DNA of 64,000 nucleotides from ChocPot-Mid sp043804925 (GCA_043804925.1 JAZDIP010000086.1:38255-102254); one strand, 5' to 3'. Positions 8,447-19,149 are shown, numbered from the stretch's first letter. Notes: generated by a model not told the origin, from the sequence alone. Numbers and translations: made by a program.

Positions 8447-9067
8447 TCAGATTCCCGCTTCAAGTTCGCTGATTTTTTCAAGATAAAAAGTTTTTCTATC
8501 AGGATTAATTGTGATTAAATTTTTGTAAGCGGTTATTGCTTCCGAAAAAGCACCCTGAGAAATATATATTTTTGCAATAGTTTCGGATATGATGCCTATT
8601 GGAAGTGGATTTTGACTTTCCTTAGATAAATTTGTTTCCATTGAAGGTTCGGAAACTTCAGCAAGTTTTTTTGCAATATCTTGAAGATTGTTCCCAAAAT
8701 TCTCCTTACCGGACATATTTTCTTCAAGTATATTTTCTAATGTTGAGAACTCAGTATTAATTTCTTCAATGTTATTATCCATATCCTTGTTATTATATAC
8801 AACTTCATAGAAAATATCTTCAAATTCTTCCTTCAGGAAATTTAAGGTTTTGTTTTCGGGGAAAATTTTCAAAGCATAATTTGTCGAATTTTTTGCTTCA
8901 TCAATTTGACCGGCGGATTTAAGAGCATTAATTAAGATTATCCAACCTGATAAGTATAAAGGATACTGCGCAACTCCATTTTTACACATACTGATAGCTT
9001 TGTCGAACATACGTGATTTCAACAATAATTCGGCATCGTTTGCAAAAAATGGGGTAGAGTCTGTCAT
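8447..9067 (-). CDS. TPR-repeat protein of unknown function
   Basis: The 206 residues show an N-terminal TPR-like pair (DAELLLKSRMFDKAISMCKNG..., YPLYLSGWIILINALKSAGQIDEAKN) and a C-terminal pair (IGIISETIAKIYISQGAFSEAITAYKNL). They are joined by an acidic, Asn/Glu-rich linker (about 90-150). No signal peptide is visible, so it is probably cytoplasmic. It ends with the EKISELEAGI pattern common to tetratricopeptide proteins encoded next to housekeeping genes in Bacteroidota. It lies 16 bases downstream of the BI-1 gene on the same strand and is likely co-transcribed with it. The partner is unknown. Confidence 0.7.
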   Translation of the reverse strand: MTDSTPFFANDAELLLKSRMFDKAISMCKNGVAQYPLYLSGWIILINALKSAGQIDEAKNSTNYALKIFPENKTLNFLKEEFEDIFYEVVYNNKDMDNNIEEINTEFSTLENILEENMSGKENFGNNLQDIAKKLAEVSEPSMETNLSKESQNPLPIGIISETIAKIYISQGAFSEAITAYKNLITINPDRKTFYLEKISELEAGI

Positions 9068-9083
9068 TTAATATCCGATAAAA

Positions 9084-9773
9084 TTAATCTCTGTTTCCAA
9101 ATAATCTTAACAGGAACAGGAACAAGTTAATAAAATCAAGGTAGAGCCGTAAAGCACCCATAATAGCACCTTTGGCTACAGTATCTTCATTTTCATACAT
9201 TATTGTATACATTTCTTTTAGTTTTTGAGTATCATAAGCGGTTAGACCTGCAAATATTACAACACCAATAACGGATATCGCAAAGTTAAGAGCAGAACTT
9301 GCCATAAATATATTTACAACTCCTGCAATAATAATTCCAATTAAACCCATAAAAAGGAAGTTGCCTATGCCGGAAAGACTTTTTTTCGTAAAATATCCGT
9401 AAGCACTAAGTGCAGCAAACATAGCAGCGGTTATGAAAAACACTTCCTGAATTGATTCAAGCGTATATACAGCCAATATAACAGATAACGTTATACCGTT
9501 TAATAAAGAATATCCCAAAAACATTAGTGCGGCTGTAGCTCTTGACATTTTTTCGATTCTGGCTGAAAGGACAAAAACCAGTATCAATTCAACAATAATC
9601 AAAGGGAGAATGAAGCCACTAATTTGAAAGTATAAACCGGAATCAAATACATACCATGCGGCACCGGCAGTCAATAAAAGTCCCCCGAACATCCATGCAT
9701 AAACCTTTGATAAAAATTCGGTTTGTGCCTGAGCAATTGCATCCTGCCCCATTGTTGACACAGCTTTATTCAT
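9084..9773 (-). CDS. Bax inhibitor-1/YccA family membrane protein
   Basis: The 229-residue protein has seven hydrophobic segments and the BI-1 family hallmark near the C-terminus, GLTAYDTQKLKEMY, followed by ALRLYLDFINLFLFLLRLFG. The Asp residues in AYDTQ and LYLDF are the family's conserved pair implicated in pH-dependent calcium leak. In E. coli the relatives YccA and YbhL are membrane proteins, and YccA modulates FtsH. The exact role here is unknown. The N-terminal 20 residues before the first membrane segment are soluble. It is followed closely by the TPR gene. Confidence 0.92.
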   Translation of the reverse strand: MNKAVSTMGQDAIAQAQTEFLSKVYAWMFGGLLLTAGAAWYVFDSGLYFQISGFILPLIIVELILVFVLSARIEKMSRATAALMFLGYSLLNGITLSVILAVYTLESIQEVFFITAAMFAALSAYGYFTKKSLSGIGNFLFMGLIGIIIAGVVNIFMASSALNFAISVIGVVIFAGLTAYDTQKLKEMYTIMYENEDTVAKGAIMGALRLYLDFINLFLFLLRLFGNRD

Positions 9774-9950
9774 ATATCTACTCCATCATTTAAAATCACA
9801 TTTTAAAATTATATATCGAAAAATTATTATTATTATTGTTGAAATATTTTGGAAGTATTACAAAATTTTCAATTTTATATAGGACATACATTTAACATGT
9901 CTCTGAATTTTCACCGGTCCCAGAATCTAACCTCTGCTTTTCAAGTTAGA

Positions 9951-10925
9951 TTATTTCACCCTGTCAATTACGAAATCACAAAAGCTAAGCAAAGAGCGTT
10001 TTGCCGGAGAATCATTAAATTCCTGAATGATAAATCTTGCCTTATCGCTAAACTCCCATGATACTTTCTCAGCATAGTCAATACCACCCTGCTCATGAAC
10101 AAAATCAATTATTTTTTGAATATCGGACTTTCTTAAATTTCCTTTTTTAACAATACCTGTGATTTCTTTTGCGACCTTTTTAGGTACGTTTTTAATCGAA
10201 TAAATCAAAGGCAAAGTCATTTTCTTTTCCTTCAAATCATTACCAACGGGCTTACCGATAAAAGAATTTTTACTTTGATAATCAAAAATATCGTCGCGGA
10301 TTTGAAAAGCAGTGCCGATTAATTCTCCGAAAGTTCTCATTTTTTTATGTATAGCTTTATCTGATGAAGCACTAATGGCACCAATTTCGCAGCAGGAAGC
10401 CATCAATGATGCTGTCTTGTTTGAGATAATCTTAAAATATGTTACTTCGTCAATATCAATATCCTTGCTCTTTTGAATTTGGAGCAATTCTCCTTCACTC
10501 ATTCTCCTGACTGCTTCTGAGGTTGCGTGCAAAAAATCAAATTCACGATTATCTATAGCACTGAGTAAACCTTTTCCTAAAAGATAATCGCCAATTAAAA
10601 CAGCTATTTTATTATTCCATGAAGCGTTAATCGAAGCCATTCCACGCCGTTCTGCGGCTTCGTCAACGACATCGTCATGAACCAATGTTGCAGTGTGAAG
10701 TAATTCAACCATAGCAGCACCAATATAAGACCTTTGATTAACTCCTCCACATAGTTCAGCAGATAAGAACACCAAAACCGGTCTTACCTGTTTGCCTTTC
10801 TTTTTAGTTATATATTGTATAACTAAATTCAGTAAAGCAACATCTGACTTCATCAAACTCTTAAAGTATTTATTATATTCTTCAAGATGTTTGTTTATGG
10901 GCTCCCCAATTTCTTTAATAGTCAT
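9951..10925 (-). CDS. Polyprenyl diphosphate synthase
   Basis: This 324-residue trans-prenyltransferase elongates farnesyl or geranylgeranyl diphosphate with isopentenyl diphosphate to make the quinone side chain or related long-chain prenyl diphosphates. The first Asp-rich motif is HDDVVDEAAERRG and the second is FQIRDDIFDYQ. GKQVRPVLV near the N-terminus and GKPVGNDLKEKKMTLPLIY follow the family pattern. The residues before the first Asp motif are small (MVELLHTATLVHDD), which fits a long-chain (octaprenyl or similar) product. The stop codon lies within a short AATCTAAC/GTTAGATT stem (9924-9952). Confidence 0.93.
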   Translation of the reverse strand: MTIKEIGEPINKHLEEYNKYFKSLMKSDVALLNLVIQYITKKKGKQVRPVLVFLSAELCGGVNQRSYIGAAMVELLHTATLVHDDVVDEAAERRGMASINASWNNKIAVLIGDYLLGKGLLSAIDNREFDFLHATSEAVRRMSEGELLQIQKSKDIDIDEVTYFKIISNKTASLMASCCEIGAISASSDKAIHKKMRTFGELIGTAFQIRDDIFDYQSKNSFIGKPVGNDLKEKKMTLPLIYSIKNVPKKVAKEITGIVKKGNLRKSDIQKIIDFVHEQGGIDYAEKVSWEFSDKARFIIQEFNDSPAKRSLLSFCDFVIDRVK

Positions 10926-11201
10926 GCTTTAATATAAATAAATAGCGATTTTTTAAAAACCATAAACAACAATATACAATATTTTACTAAATTATTTTAA
11001 AAAAATTTGAATTAATATTATTAATAAAAGGAAACATTGTGTTTAACCTAATGTTTGTCTTCAAATATTAATAAAATATTTAACAAAATATTTTGATAAG
11101 CCATTCGATATTACCCACAAGAAGCAATAAAATTGTACATTATTGTTAATATTAAATGTTATTTTTGTTTTTTATTTTTTATTGAAAAGGAAAAAGTTTT
11201 A

Positions 11202-12551
11202 ATGGCTTATAAAATTAGTGTTATTGGAACAGGATATGTCGGACTGGTTACAGGTACTTGTTTTGCCGCTACCGGAAATGATGTTATTTGTGTCGATATC
11301 GAAGAAGAAAAAGTAAAAAGTCTTCAACAAGGAATCCCAACTATTTTCGAACCCGGTTTGGAGAGAATGTTAAAGTCTAATGTGAAAGAAGGAAGAATAC
11401 GATTTACAACAAATCTTGAAGATGCTGTAAAAAATTCATTGGTTATATTTTTATGCCTGCCTACACCACCATATGAAGACGGTTCGGCAGATTTACATCA
11501 TGTGATGGACGTTGCGGAAGAAATCGGACAAATATTGGGCAGCCATGAATTTAAAGAGAAAAAGATTATTGTTAATAAGAGTACTGTCCCTGTCGGTACA
11601 GCCGAAAAGGTAAAATCCATTTTAATTAAATATCTCCCTGATGATAAGTTCGAAGTTGCGAGCAATCCTGAATTTTTAAGAGAAGGATTTGCTGTCGAAG
11701 ATTCTATGCTTCCGGAAAGAATAGTTGTTGGTACATCGAACGAATACACAAAAGATGTAATGATTGATTTGTATCAGCCATTTGTCAGGACAGGTAATCC
11801 AATAATTATCATGGACGAAAAAAGTGCTGAGATAACAAAGTATGCGGCAAATTCTTTTTTAGCAACAAAAATATCTTTTATGAATGATTTGTCGGCTTAT
11901 TGTGAAAAAACGGGTGCTGATATTGAAAAGATAAGGCATGGAATTGGGGCAGACAGCAGAATAGGCAAAAAATTTCTTTTTGCCGGAATCGGTTATGGCG
12001 GTTCCTGCTTTCCAAAGGATGTAAGAGCATTATTATATTCGACAGAACAAGCCAACACGCCTCTCGATATTGTAAAAGCAGCTTACGAAGTAAATAACAA
12101 ACAAATTTTGAGATTTACCGGTAAAATTCTTAACCGGTTTAAAAATGATGTCAAAGGGAAAACTTTTGCCCTTTGGGGATTAGCTTTCAAACATAATACG
12201 GATGACACGAGAGAAGCACCTGCATTTAAAATCATAGATATTTTGCTCGAAAACGGAGCAAATATCGTTGCTTATGACCCCGAAGCAATGGAAAATACAA
12301 AATTGAGATATCATGATAAAATTCAGTACTCGGAAAATTTTTATGATGCATTGAATCAGGCAGATGCATTAATCATAGCTACCGAATGGAATGTTTTCAG
12401 AAGTCCCGATTTCGATAAAATCAAATCATTGATGAATGAACCGTTAATTTTTGATGGTAGAAATCTTTATGATTTGGACGAAATGGAAGAACTTGGTTTT
12501 GAATATTACTGCATTGGGAGAAGAGCGGTTAATCCGAAGTTCAGCAATTAG
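11202..12551 (+). CDS. UDP-glucose 6-dehydrogenase
   Basis: The enzyme oxidises UDP-glucose to UDP-glucuronate with two NAD+, feeding capsule and cell-surface polysaccharide synthesis. The 449 residues begin at MAYKISVIGTGYVGLVTG, a Rossmann NAD site. NPEFLREG, the catalytic-Cys block GYGGSCFPKDVRAL and the C-terminal WGLAFKHNTDDTREAPA are all present. The ATG at 11202 is preceded by a GGAAAAAG site. An in-frame upstream start would add 23 unrelated hydrophobic residues and is rejected. The gene stands alone, with no other polysaccharide genes alongside. Confidence 0.95.
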   Translation: MAYKISVIGTGYVGLVTGTCFAATGNDVICVDIEEEKVKSLQQGIPTIFEPGLERMLKSNVKEGRIRFTTNLEDAVKNSLVIFLCLPTPPYEDGSADLHHVMDVAEEIGQILGSHEFKEKKIIVNKSTVPVGTAEKVKSILIKYLPDDKFEVASNPEFLREGFAVEDSMLPERIVVGTSNEYTKDVMIDLYQPFVRTGNPIIIMDEKSAEITKYAANSFLATKISFMNDLSAYCEKTGADIEKIRHGIGADSRIGKKFLFAGIGYGGSCFPKDVRALLYSTEQANTPLDIVKAAYEVNNKQILRFTGKILNRFKNDVKGKTFALWGLAFKHNTDDTREAPAFKIIDILLENGANIVAYDPEAMENTKLRYHDKIQYSENFYDALNQADALIIATEWNVFRSPDFDKIKSLMNEPLIFDGRNLYDLDEMEELGFEYYCIGRRAVNPKFSN

Positions 12552-12663
12552 ATTTTAGATTTTAGTAAAAAAGCTAAAAGCTAAAAGCATAAAGTTAAAA
12601 GTTAAAATCTAAATTTACCTGACAATAAATAATTTTTCCATTTGGAGAAAAGATGAATTTTTT

Positions 12664-13236
12664 TTGAGAGCCAAACATTGGCAGTTGTTTTTATTAATGG
12701 AAGCATTGCCATTTATCATAAATTTATATTTTATGATATCACAATCTTCTAATGATCCAAGTGCTTTGGAAGATACCTTTTATTTATTATTTAGTATAAT
12801 AATCGGAACTGCTATATTTGTTTGGATTTGGACTGTCGGAAAATCTCTCCATAATGAACTTCCAAAGACAACTAATATTAAGATTAAATTATTCAAATTC
12901 TCATTGATTTTCCCTGTTTGCTTCTTTCTTTTCATAATTTTATATAGTGAAACATTTGGAAATATAACTTTTAATAACGAAATAATGCCTGTTTTTTTTA
13001 TTTTATTATTTATTTTGTTCGGATTTTTTGGATGTATATTATATTGTACTTGGTTTCTGACAAATTCACTAAGGTTAATAGAAGATATAAAAAAAATCCC
13101 TCACCAATCATTTTTTTGGGATTTTTTCGTATTTTGGATGACTCCTTTTGGGATATGGTCTTTCCAACCCAGAATAAACAAAATCTTCGCCGATAACAAT
13201 AGATATCCCTTAAAGTTAAATCAACCCATTGAATAA
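12664..13236 (+). CDS. Small integral membrane protein, unknown; start disturbed by a T8 tract
   Basis: The open frame begins at a TTG (12664) and gives 190 residues with about five hydrophobic segments and the start RAKHWQLFLLMEALPFIIN, a type seen in hypothetical membrane proteins of Bacteroidota. A far better start, ATG at 12653 with a GGAG site ten bases upstream, is one base out of frame because of an eight-T run (12658-12665). With nine Ts it would read MNFFLRAKHWQ straight into the frame. Either this is a sequencing or assembly slip, a real mutation, or slippage on the T-run. No catalytic motif is visible and the function is unknown. Confidence 0.6.
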   Translation: MRAKHWQLFLLMEALPFIINLYFMISQSSNDPSALEDTFYLLFSIIIGTAIFVWIWTVGKSLHNELPKTTNIKIKLFKFSLIFPVCFFLFIILYSETFGNITFNNEIMPVFFILLFILFGFFGCILYCTWFLTNSLRLIEDIKKIPHQSFFWDFFVFWMTPFGIWSFQPRINKIFADNNRYPLKLNQPIE

Positions 13237-13246
13237 TACAATTTCT

Positions 13247-14674
13247 TTACAAAATAAACTTACTTAAATCGGTATCTTGCACAATATCCTTCAACCTTTC
13301 GGTTACCATTTTTGCATCAATTTTAATTTTTTTCTTTTCAATGTTATCGGGAGTATTGAAAAGTATATCTTCCAGCAATGTAGTTAAGATTGTATGCAAT
13401 CTTCTTGCTCCGATATTTGTGATTTCGTCGTTTACTTTTGCGGCAATGGCTGCAATCTCTTTTATTGAGTCATCAGTAAAATCAAGTTCGATGTCTTCCG
13501 ATTGCATTAATGCCTTGTATTGTTTAATTAAAGCATTTTCAGGCAAGGTTAAAATTTTAATAAAATCTTCTTCAGTTAAGCTTTTTAATTCCACACGAAT
13601 CGGAAATCTTCCCTGAAGTTCGGGAACCAGGTCAGATGGTTTGGCTACATGAAAAGCACCGGAAGCAATAAAGAGAACATGTTCTGTTGTGACAGGTCCG
13701 TATTTTGTATTTACAGTGGTACCTTCAACAATAGGGAGTAAATCTCTTTGTACTCCTTCCCTTGAAACTTCGGGACCATGAGCACCATCACCGCTGCGTG
13801 AAGTAATTTTATCAATTTCGTCAAGAAAAACGATGCCTGAATTTTCGGCTCTGTTCAAAGCTTCTTTGACTACAGCTTCCATATCAATCAATTTTTCTGC
13901 TTCTTCTTTTCTTAAAATTAAAATGGCATCGGAAATTTTCATTTTACGTTTTTTGTTTTTCTTTGGCATAATATTGCCAAAAATTTCCTGAAGGTTTACG
14001 CCCATTTCATCGAGCCCGATTGGTCCCATAATTTGAAGAGACGGCATTGAATCAACAGCTATATCGAGTTCTATCATTCTATCGTTTAATTTACCATCCC
14101 GAAGCATTTGCCTGAACTTTTCTCTTGACCTTTCGTTGTCCTGAACATCGGTATCAGTGGCAGTGTCAAAAGAGGGTCCTTTTTTTATCGGTGGTAAGAG
14201 GATATCGAGGATTCTGTTTTCAGCGGCAATTTCAGCGTCTTTGTGTTTTTCTTCTGCCTGCTCTTGTCTGACCATTGAAACTGAACGTTCTGCTAAATCC
14301 CTGATTATAGATTCGACATCTCTTCCGACATATCCGACTTCGGTAAATTTTGTAGCTTCGACTTTAACGAAAGGAGCACCGGCAAGTCGAGCCAATCTTC
14401 GGGCTATTTCAGTTTTACCGACACCTGTTGGTCCAATCATAATGATATTGTTCGGCATGATTTCTTCACGTAAATCGCCGGGAACCTGCTGCCGTCTCCA
14501 TCGGTTTCTCAAAGCGATAGCTACTGCCTTTTTGGCATCGCCTTGTGAAATTATATATTTATCAAGTTCAAAAACAATTTGTCTTGGGGTTAAACTTTGT
14601 CCTGCAAGTACTTTTACAATGTCTTTAATTTGTTCTCTTTGTTTTTCCGATACTAACATTTCTCGTTTATTCAT
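13247..14674 (-). CDS. hslU: HslU, ATPase subunit of the HslUV protease
   Basis: HslU is the AAA+ unfoldase that feeds substrates to HslV. The 475 residues contain [34 protein letters not shown], Walker [10 protein letters not shown], the pore loop [11 protein letters not shown], and an intermediate I domain (about 125-260). Walker B is FLDEIDKI, and the sensor region and a C-terminal tail ending DTDLSKFIL follow. That tail fits the HslV docking pattern. It lies 84 bases downstream of hslV on the same strand. The spacer contains a simple AAGTTTTAA repeat (about 14692-14727). Confidence 0.97.
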   Translation of the reverse strand: MNKREMLVSEKQREQIKDIVKVLAGQSLTPRQIVFELDKYIISQGDAKKAVAIALRNRWRRQQVPGDLREEIMPNNIIMIGPTGVGKTEIARRLARLAGAPFVKVEATKFTEVGYVGRDVESIIRDLAERSVSMVRQEQAEEKHKDAEIAAENRILDILLPPIKKGPSFDTATDTDVQDNERSREKFRQMLRDGKLNDRMIELDIAVDSMPSLQIMGPIGLDEMGVNLQEIFGNIMPKKNKKRKMKISDAILILRKEEAEKLIDMEAVVKEALNRAENSGIVFLDEIDKITSRSGDGAHGPEVSREGVQRDLLPIVEGTTVNTKYGPVTTEHVLFIASGAFHVAKPSDLVPELQGRFPIRVELKSLTEEDFIKILTLPENALIKQYKALMQSEDIELDFTDDSIKEIAAIAAKVNDEITNIGARRLHTILTTLLEDILFNTPDNIEKKKIKIDAKMVTERLKDIVQDTDLSKFIL

Positions 14675-14691
14675 TTTATCAATCCTGTTTC

Positions 14692-14727
14692 AAGTTTTAA
14701 GTTTTAAATTTTAAGTTTTAAGTTATA
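14692..14727. repeat. Short AAGTTTTAA/AAATTTTAA tandem repeat
   Basis: Four to five imperfect copies of an AAGTTTTA-type word lie between hslV and hslU. Similar A/T words occur at 12552-12610 and 36104-36180. It is low complexity with no evident function. Confidence 0.4.
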
Positions 14728-14758
14728 AATATTATTTTGTTTTTTTCACTTATTAAAA

Positions 14759-15313
14759 TTAATCCAGTTCTTCAATAACAATGCTATTGTTGGTGTAAAT
14801 GCAAATATCAGAGGCGATTTTTAATGCTTCTTCAACAATTTCCTTTGCAGACATGTTTGTGTATTTAATTAGAACTCTTGCAGCGGCTAAAGCATAACTG
14901 CCACCTGAGCCAATTGCAAGGATATTGTCTTCGGGTTCGATAACGTCCCCGGTACCACTAATCAGTAATGCACCATTTTTATCCATAACAATAAGCATAG
15001 CTTCAAGACGGCGAAGGTATCTGTCTGTCCTCCAATCTTTTGCCAATTCGATTGAAGCCCTCAACAAATTTCCTCTCGTTGAGTTCAGTTTTTCCTCGAA
15101 TCTTTCAAGTAATGTAAAAGCATCTGCAGTAGCACCGGCAAAACCTGCAATTATTTTATTATCATGTAGCTTTCTTACTTTCTTTGCATTGTGTTTCATA
15201 ACGGTATTGTTGAAAGTTACCTGGCCATCTGCTCCCAAAGCCGCTTTGCCGTCTTTTACAACACCTATAACGGTTGTTGATTGTACTTCCGGATGTAATT
15301 CTTTGCTCTTCAT
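14759..15313 (-). CDS. hslV: HslV, peptidase subunit of the HslUV protease
   Basis: HslV is the threonine-protease double ring that degrades proteins unfolded by HslU. The 184 residues include [55 protein letters not shown] and [16 protein letters not shown]. The catalytic N-terminal Thr is expected to be the first or second Thr of TTVIG (residue 13 or 14), so about 12 residues ([12 protein letters not shown]) must be removed, longer than the initiator Met alone in E. coli. hslU follows on the same strand, forming the usual pair. Confidence 0.96.
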   Translation of the reverse strand: MKSKELHPEVQSTTVIGVVKDGKAALGADGQVTFNNTVMKHNAKKVRKLHDNKIIAGFAGATADAFTLLERFEEKLNSTRGNLLRASIELAKDWRTDRYLRRLEAMLIVMDKNGALLISGTGDVIEPEDNILAIGSGGSYALAAARVLIKYTNMSAKEIVEEALKIASDICIYTNNSIVIEELD

Positions 15314-15741
15314 AATGTTAATTTTTTTATATACTTAAAAAACAAGTTACGTATATAGCTATTCAATATTTTGTAATACCAATTATATTAATCGAGATTG
15401 CAAAACCAGACGATACAATTTAAATAGATATTGTCATCTTACAAAAAAAATCTCATAATGTCCAAATGTAAAGAATAATAGACAATTAATGTACTGTCCT
15501 GTGAACCGAAAGAACGAAAGACCGAAGAACGGAAGAAACAAAGAACTGAAGCACACTATCAAACCTATTAACTTATTAAACTTATTAAACTTATTATACT
15601 ATTTTACGACATTCGCATACAAATGATTATTACAAAATAATGATATATCATTTTTTTTTTGATTTGAATATTGGTAAGTTGTTTGTTTGATTTTTTCAAT
15701 TTTTCAATAATGAGGTTTAGAAATTTATATTTGAGGCAAAG
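15314..15741. other. Intergenic region with degenerate and tandem repeats
   Basis: This 428-base spacer between divergent hslV and tnaA holds a run of GAACGAAAGACCGAAGAACG-type words (about 15508-15550). It also holds about four copies of a 9-base AACTTATTA unit (about 15562-15597). No coding frame, tRNA or convincing terminator is visible. I looked for a tnaC-like leader peptide with Trp codons before tnaA and found none. Confidence 0.5.
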
Positions 15742-17115
15742 ATGCAGACATTGATAGAACCGTTTAAAATTAAAACGGTAGAAGAAATCCCAATTACAAC
15801 TATAGAACAACGAGAAAAATTACTTAAAGAAGCTTTTTACAATCCATTTTATTTAAACTCGAAATATATAACAATTGACATGCTTACCGATAGCGGCACA
15901 ACGGCAATGAGTTCGCATCAGTGGGCCGGATTGATTGATGGGGATGAATCCTATGCCGGTTCAAAAAGTTATTATAAATTTGAAAAAGTGGTCAAGAAGA
16001 TAACAGGATTTAAATATATTATCCCAACGCATCAGGGAAGAGCGGCAGAACGTATTCTCTTTACATTGATAGCCGGAGAAGGTAAATATATTCCAAATAA
16101 CACTCATTTTGATACGACACGAGGGAATATTGAATATACCAAGGCAAAAGCAGTTGATTTTGTTACTGCTATTGGCAAACAACCCGATAAAATTGCAGAT
16201 TTCAAAGGGAATATGGATTTACCTGCTTTAGAAAAATTCATTAAAAAAATCGGAGCACAGAATATTCCCGTTTGTATGCTGACCATTACGAACAATACCG
16301 GTGGCGGTCAGCCGGTTTCAATGCAAAATATTAGGGAAACAAAAGAATTACTAAAAAAATACGGAATCCCGCTATTTCTGGATTGTTGCCGTTTCGCAGA
16401 AAATGCCTATTTCATAAAACAAAGGGAAAAGGGATATAAAAATAAATCCATAAAAGAGATAGCCCGTGAAATGTTTTCTTATGCAGACGGATGCACGATG
16501 AGTGCAAAAAAAGACGGACTTTCGAACACCGGTGGATTTATCGGGACAAACAACAGCAAATTAGCCGAAAGAGCCAAAACATTACTAATTATTACCGAAG
16601 GTTTTATTACTTATGGTGGATTAGCCAGGCGGGATTTGGAAGCATTGGCTATTGGCTTCGATGAAGTATTAAATGAAGATTATTTAAGATACAGAGTGGG
16701 TCAGGTAAAAATGTTCGGTGATATGTTGCAAAGTGCAGGAGTACCAATTTTGGTTCCTACAGGCGGGCATGCAGTTTATCTAGATGCCAAGCGTTTTGCT
16801 CCTCACATACCGGCAGAACAATTTCCGGGACACAGCATCACTTTAGAAGTTTACAAAATAGGTGGTATAAGAAGTTGTGAAATTGGCTCAGTAATGTTTG
16901 GTACTAAAGACAAAAATGGCAATCATATCGCACCTAATATGGAACTTGTACGATTTGCAGTACCGCGAAGGGTTTATACCAAGAGTCATATCGAATATAC
17001 TGCTGAAGCCGTAGTGGAAGTTTATAGGAACCGCAAGAAATTAAAAGGACTTAAGATTGTTTGGGAACCGGAGTTCTTAAGACATTTTACTGCGAAATTT
17101 GAGTATATTAAGTAA
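15742..17115 (+). CDS. tnaA: Tryptophanase
   Basis: This PLP enzyme splits tryptophan into indole, pyruvate and ammonia. The 457 residues follow the beta-eliminating lyase family throughout: LLNSK-like start, LTDSGTTAMSSHQWAGLI, PTHQGRAAERI, DCCRFAENAYFIKQREKG, and the PLP lysine in MSAKKD. Two positions separate it from tyrosine phenol-lyase. HFDTTRG has the Asp of tryptophanase (Thr in TPL), and IRSCEIGS has Ile where TPL has its phenol-binding Arg. A weak AGG site precedes the ATG. No tryptophan permease gene lies next to it, unlike the enterobacterial operon. Confidence 0.9.
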   Translation: MQTLIEPFKIKTVEEIPITTIEQREKLLKEAFYNPFYLNSKYITIDMLTDSGTTAMSSHQWAGLIDGDESYAGSKSYYKFEKVVKKITGFKYIIPTHQGRAAERILFTLIAGEGKYIPNNTHFDTTRGNIEYTKAKAVDFVTAIGKQPDKIADFKGNMDLPALEKFIKKIGAQNIPVCMLTITNNTGGGQPVSMQNIRETKELLKKYGIPLFLDCCRFAENAYFIKQREKGYKNKSIKEIAREMFSYADGCTMSAKKDGLSNTGGFIGTNNSKLAERAKTLLIITEGFITYGGLARRDLEALAIGFDEVLNEDYLRYRVGQVKMFGDMLQSAGVPILVPTGGHAVYLDAKRFAPHIPAEQFPGHSITLEVYKIGGIRSCEIGSVMFGTKDKNGNHIAPNMELVRFAVPRRVYTKSHIEYTAEAVVEVYRNRKKLKGLKIVWEPEFLRHFTAKFEYIK

Positions 17116-17584
17116 AATAAATAATCAGTTGATGATGTTTTGCAAGTTATAAAACTCTTTTTTTTAAGTGCTATTGGAGTACTAAGTTTCTGAAATTACT
17201 TGCATAAAATGTAAATATATGTTATTTTTGAAATTGAGTTTAGCTCATCTGTTAAAAATCTTGTAATAAGATTTATTTTCTTTGGCAGTAAAGCGTGCCT
17301 TTTTGGTAGCTGTTTCCGGTTGAAGTAACCGGCAGAAAAGTATATTCCATAATAGTTGAGTTAAAATGTTTTAATAACATTTTTTCTGTTAGAATGTAAT
17401 ATTGACAGAAATTTGAAAATGCATTATTATTTATTTTTTGAGGGGACCTTATTACTTAATTCCATATCTGTAAATTAATTACTTTACAGTTTTGCTATAT
17501 CAGTTTTTTACTGCTGAATGAAAAAATTATTACTACTATGAAAATCATTTATTATATATTTATAAACAAATTGAAGGATTAACA
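17116..17584. other. Long leader/intergenic region upstream of rho
   Basis: The 469 bases before rho contain no plausible gene. The one clear structure is a short hairpin, CCGGTT-GAAGT-AACCGG (17316-17332). It has no T-run right after it. Long rho leaders are autoregulated in enteric bacteria. Whether this one is cannot be told from the sequence. Confidence 0.4.
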
Positions 17585-19057
17585 ATGCCACGAAAACGTA
17601 AAGATTTCGTACCAAAGGATGAGCCAAAAGTCGAAAAAAATGAACCGGTTGAAACAACAGTGAAAGTTGAAGATTCCAACGCACCCGAGAAAATTGAAAC
17701 TTCTGACTCAACTGAAAAAGTTGAAACTACCACCACAGTCGAGAAAGTTGTAAAAGTCGAAACAAAACCGACTGAAATTCGCAGAATTGACATCAATGAA
17801 CTTAAGACCAAAAAGATTGCGGAATTGACATCACTTGCAAAAGAACTCGGTATAACTAACTTTGCCAATTTAAGAAAACAGGAATTGATTTTAAAAATTG
17901 TCGAAACCCAAGCACCTAAAAGTACTGCTTCTCCGGATAAGATGGAAGGCCAGCTTGCAAGCCAGGGAGTTCTGGAAGTAATGCCTGACGGCTATGGATT
18001 TTTAAGGGCGACCAGCTATAATTATCTTCCTTCACCCGATGACATATATGTTTCTCCATCTCAAATTAAAAAGTTTATGCTTAGAACCGGCGACACTATT
18101 GAAGGTCAGGTACGTCCTCCGAAGGAAGGTGAAAGATTTTATGCTTTGCTGAAAGTCGAAAAAGTGAATTATCTTTCTCCCGAGCATATCAGGGAAAGAA
18201 CAATTTTCGATAATCTTACTCCACTTTTTCCAAATAAAAGAATCAGCTTGGAAACAGCTCCAAGCATTTATTCAATGCGGGTGCTTGACTTACTTTGTCC
18301 AATCGGTAAGGGGCAAAGGGGCTTGATAGTGTCACCACCTAAAGCAGGTAAGACTATTTTATTGCAACAAATAGCAAACAGCATTACAAAAAATCATCCT
18401 GAAATTAAACTTATAGTTCTGTTGATTGATGAGCGGCCTGAGGAAGTAACGGATTTTGAGCGTTCTGTTGATGCCGAAGTTATTGCCTCAACCTTCGATG
18501 AGCCACCCGACCGGCACGTGCAGGTTGCCGAGATGGTACTTGAAAAAGCCAAACGTCTCGTCGAAGCCAAGATGGATGTAGTGGTTCTTTTAGACTCTAT
18601 TACAAGATTGGCAAGAGCACACAATACGGTTATTCCGCATTCAGGTAAAATACTTTCCGGTGGTGTTGATGCTAATGCATTACATAAACCCAAGAGATTT
18701 TTTGGTGCCGCAAGGAATATAGAAGAAGGCGGTTCTTTGACGATTATTGCTACTGCCCTGATTGAAACAGGCAGCAGAATGGATGACGTTATTTTTGAAG
18801 AATTCAAGGGTACGGGAAACATGGAACTTGTTTTGGATAGAAAAATTGCCGACAGAAGAATTTATCCTGCCATCGAGGTTAATAAATCGAGTACAAGACG
18901 TGAAGATTTATTGCTTGCTCAAGAAGAACTTTACAGGATTTGGATATTGAGAAAAGTGCTTAACGAAATGAATGCTCCCGATGCTATGGAATTTTTCCTG
19001 AATAGATTGAAAGGTACAAGAAGCAACAGGGACTTTTTACTCTCGATGAACAGCTAA
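17585..19057 (+). CDS. rho: Transcription termination factor Rho
   Basis: Rho is the hexameric RNA helicase that ends transcription at Rho-dependent sites. The 490 residues start with a 60-70-residue charged Lys/Glu/Thr-rich extension. The Rho N-terminal helix bundle ([33 protein letters not shown]) and the cold-shock-like RNA-binding domain ([14 protein letters not shown]) follow. The RecA-like core carries [11 protein letters not shown] (Walker A), [14 protein letters not shown] and [13 protein letters not shown] (Walker B). The extension is typical of Bacteroidota Rho and probably binds RNA. A strong intrinsic terminator follows at 19150-19181. Confidence 0.97.
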   Translation: MPRKRKDFVPKDEPKVEKNEPVETTVKVEDSNAPEKIETSDSTEKVETTTTVEKVVKVETKPTEIRRIDINELKTKKIAELTSLAKELGITNFANLRKQELILKIVETQAPKSTASPDKMEGQLASQGVLEVMPDGYGFLRATSYNYLPSPDDIYVSPSQIKKFMLRTGDTIEGQVRPPKEGERFYALLKVEKVNYLSPEHIRERTIFDNLTPLFPNKRISLETAPSIYSMRVLDLLCPIGKGQRGLIVSPPKAGKTILLQQIANSITKNHPEIKLIVLLIDERPEEVTDFERSVDAEVIASTFDEPPDRHVQVAEMVLEKAKRLVEAKMDVVVLLDSITRLARAHNTVIPHSGKILSGGVDANALHKPKRFFGAARNIEEGGSLTIIATALIETGSRMDDVIFEEFKGTGNMELVLDRKIADRRIYPAIEVNKSSTRREDLLLAQEELYRIWILRKVLNEMNAPDAMEFFLNRLKGTRSNRDFLLSMNS

Positions 19058-19149
19058 ATAATGTTCAATTGTTAATTGTTAATGTTTAATGGTTTAAATT
19101 AATTATTAGAAATTTTTTAGTGATAATTTTATTTTTTTTCGTAATTTCA

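Noticed and set aside
9924..9952. Terminator at the end of the polyprenyl synthase gene
   Set aside because: The AATCTAAC/GTTAGATT stem overlaps the stop codon but no T-run follows on the minus strand.
9849..10061. Short plus-strand frame before the polyprenyl synthase end
   Set aside because: It has no family signature and overlaps the minus-strand gene.
15600..15741. TnaC leader peptide upstream of tnaA
   Set aside because: No short frame with Trp codons and a ribosome-binding site is present.
15742..17115. Tyrosine phenol-lyase
   Set aside because: Asp in FDTT and Ile in CEIGS are tryptophanase residues; the phenol-binding Arg of the lyase is absent.
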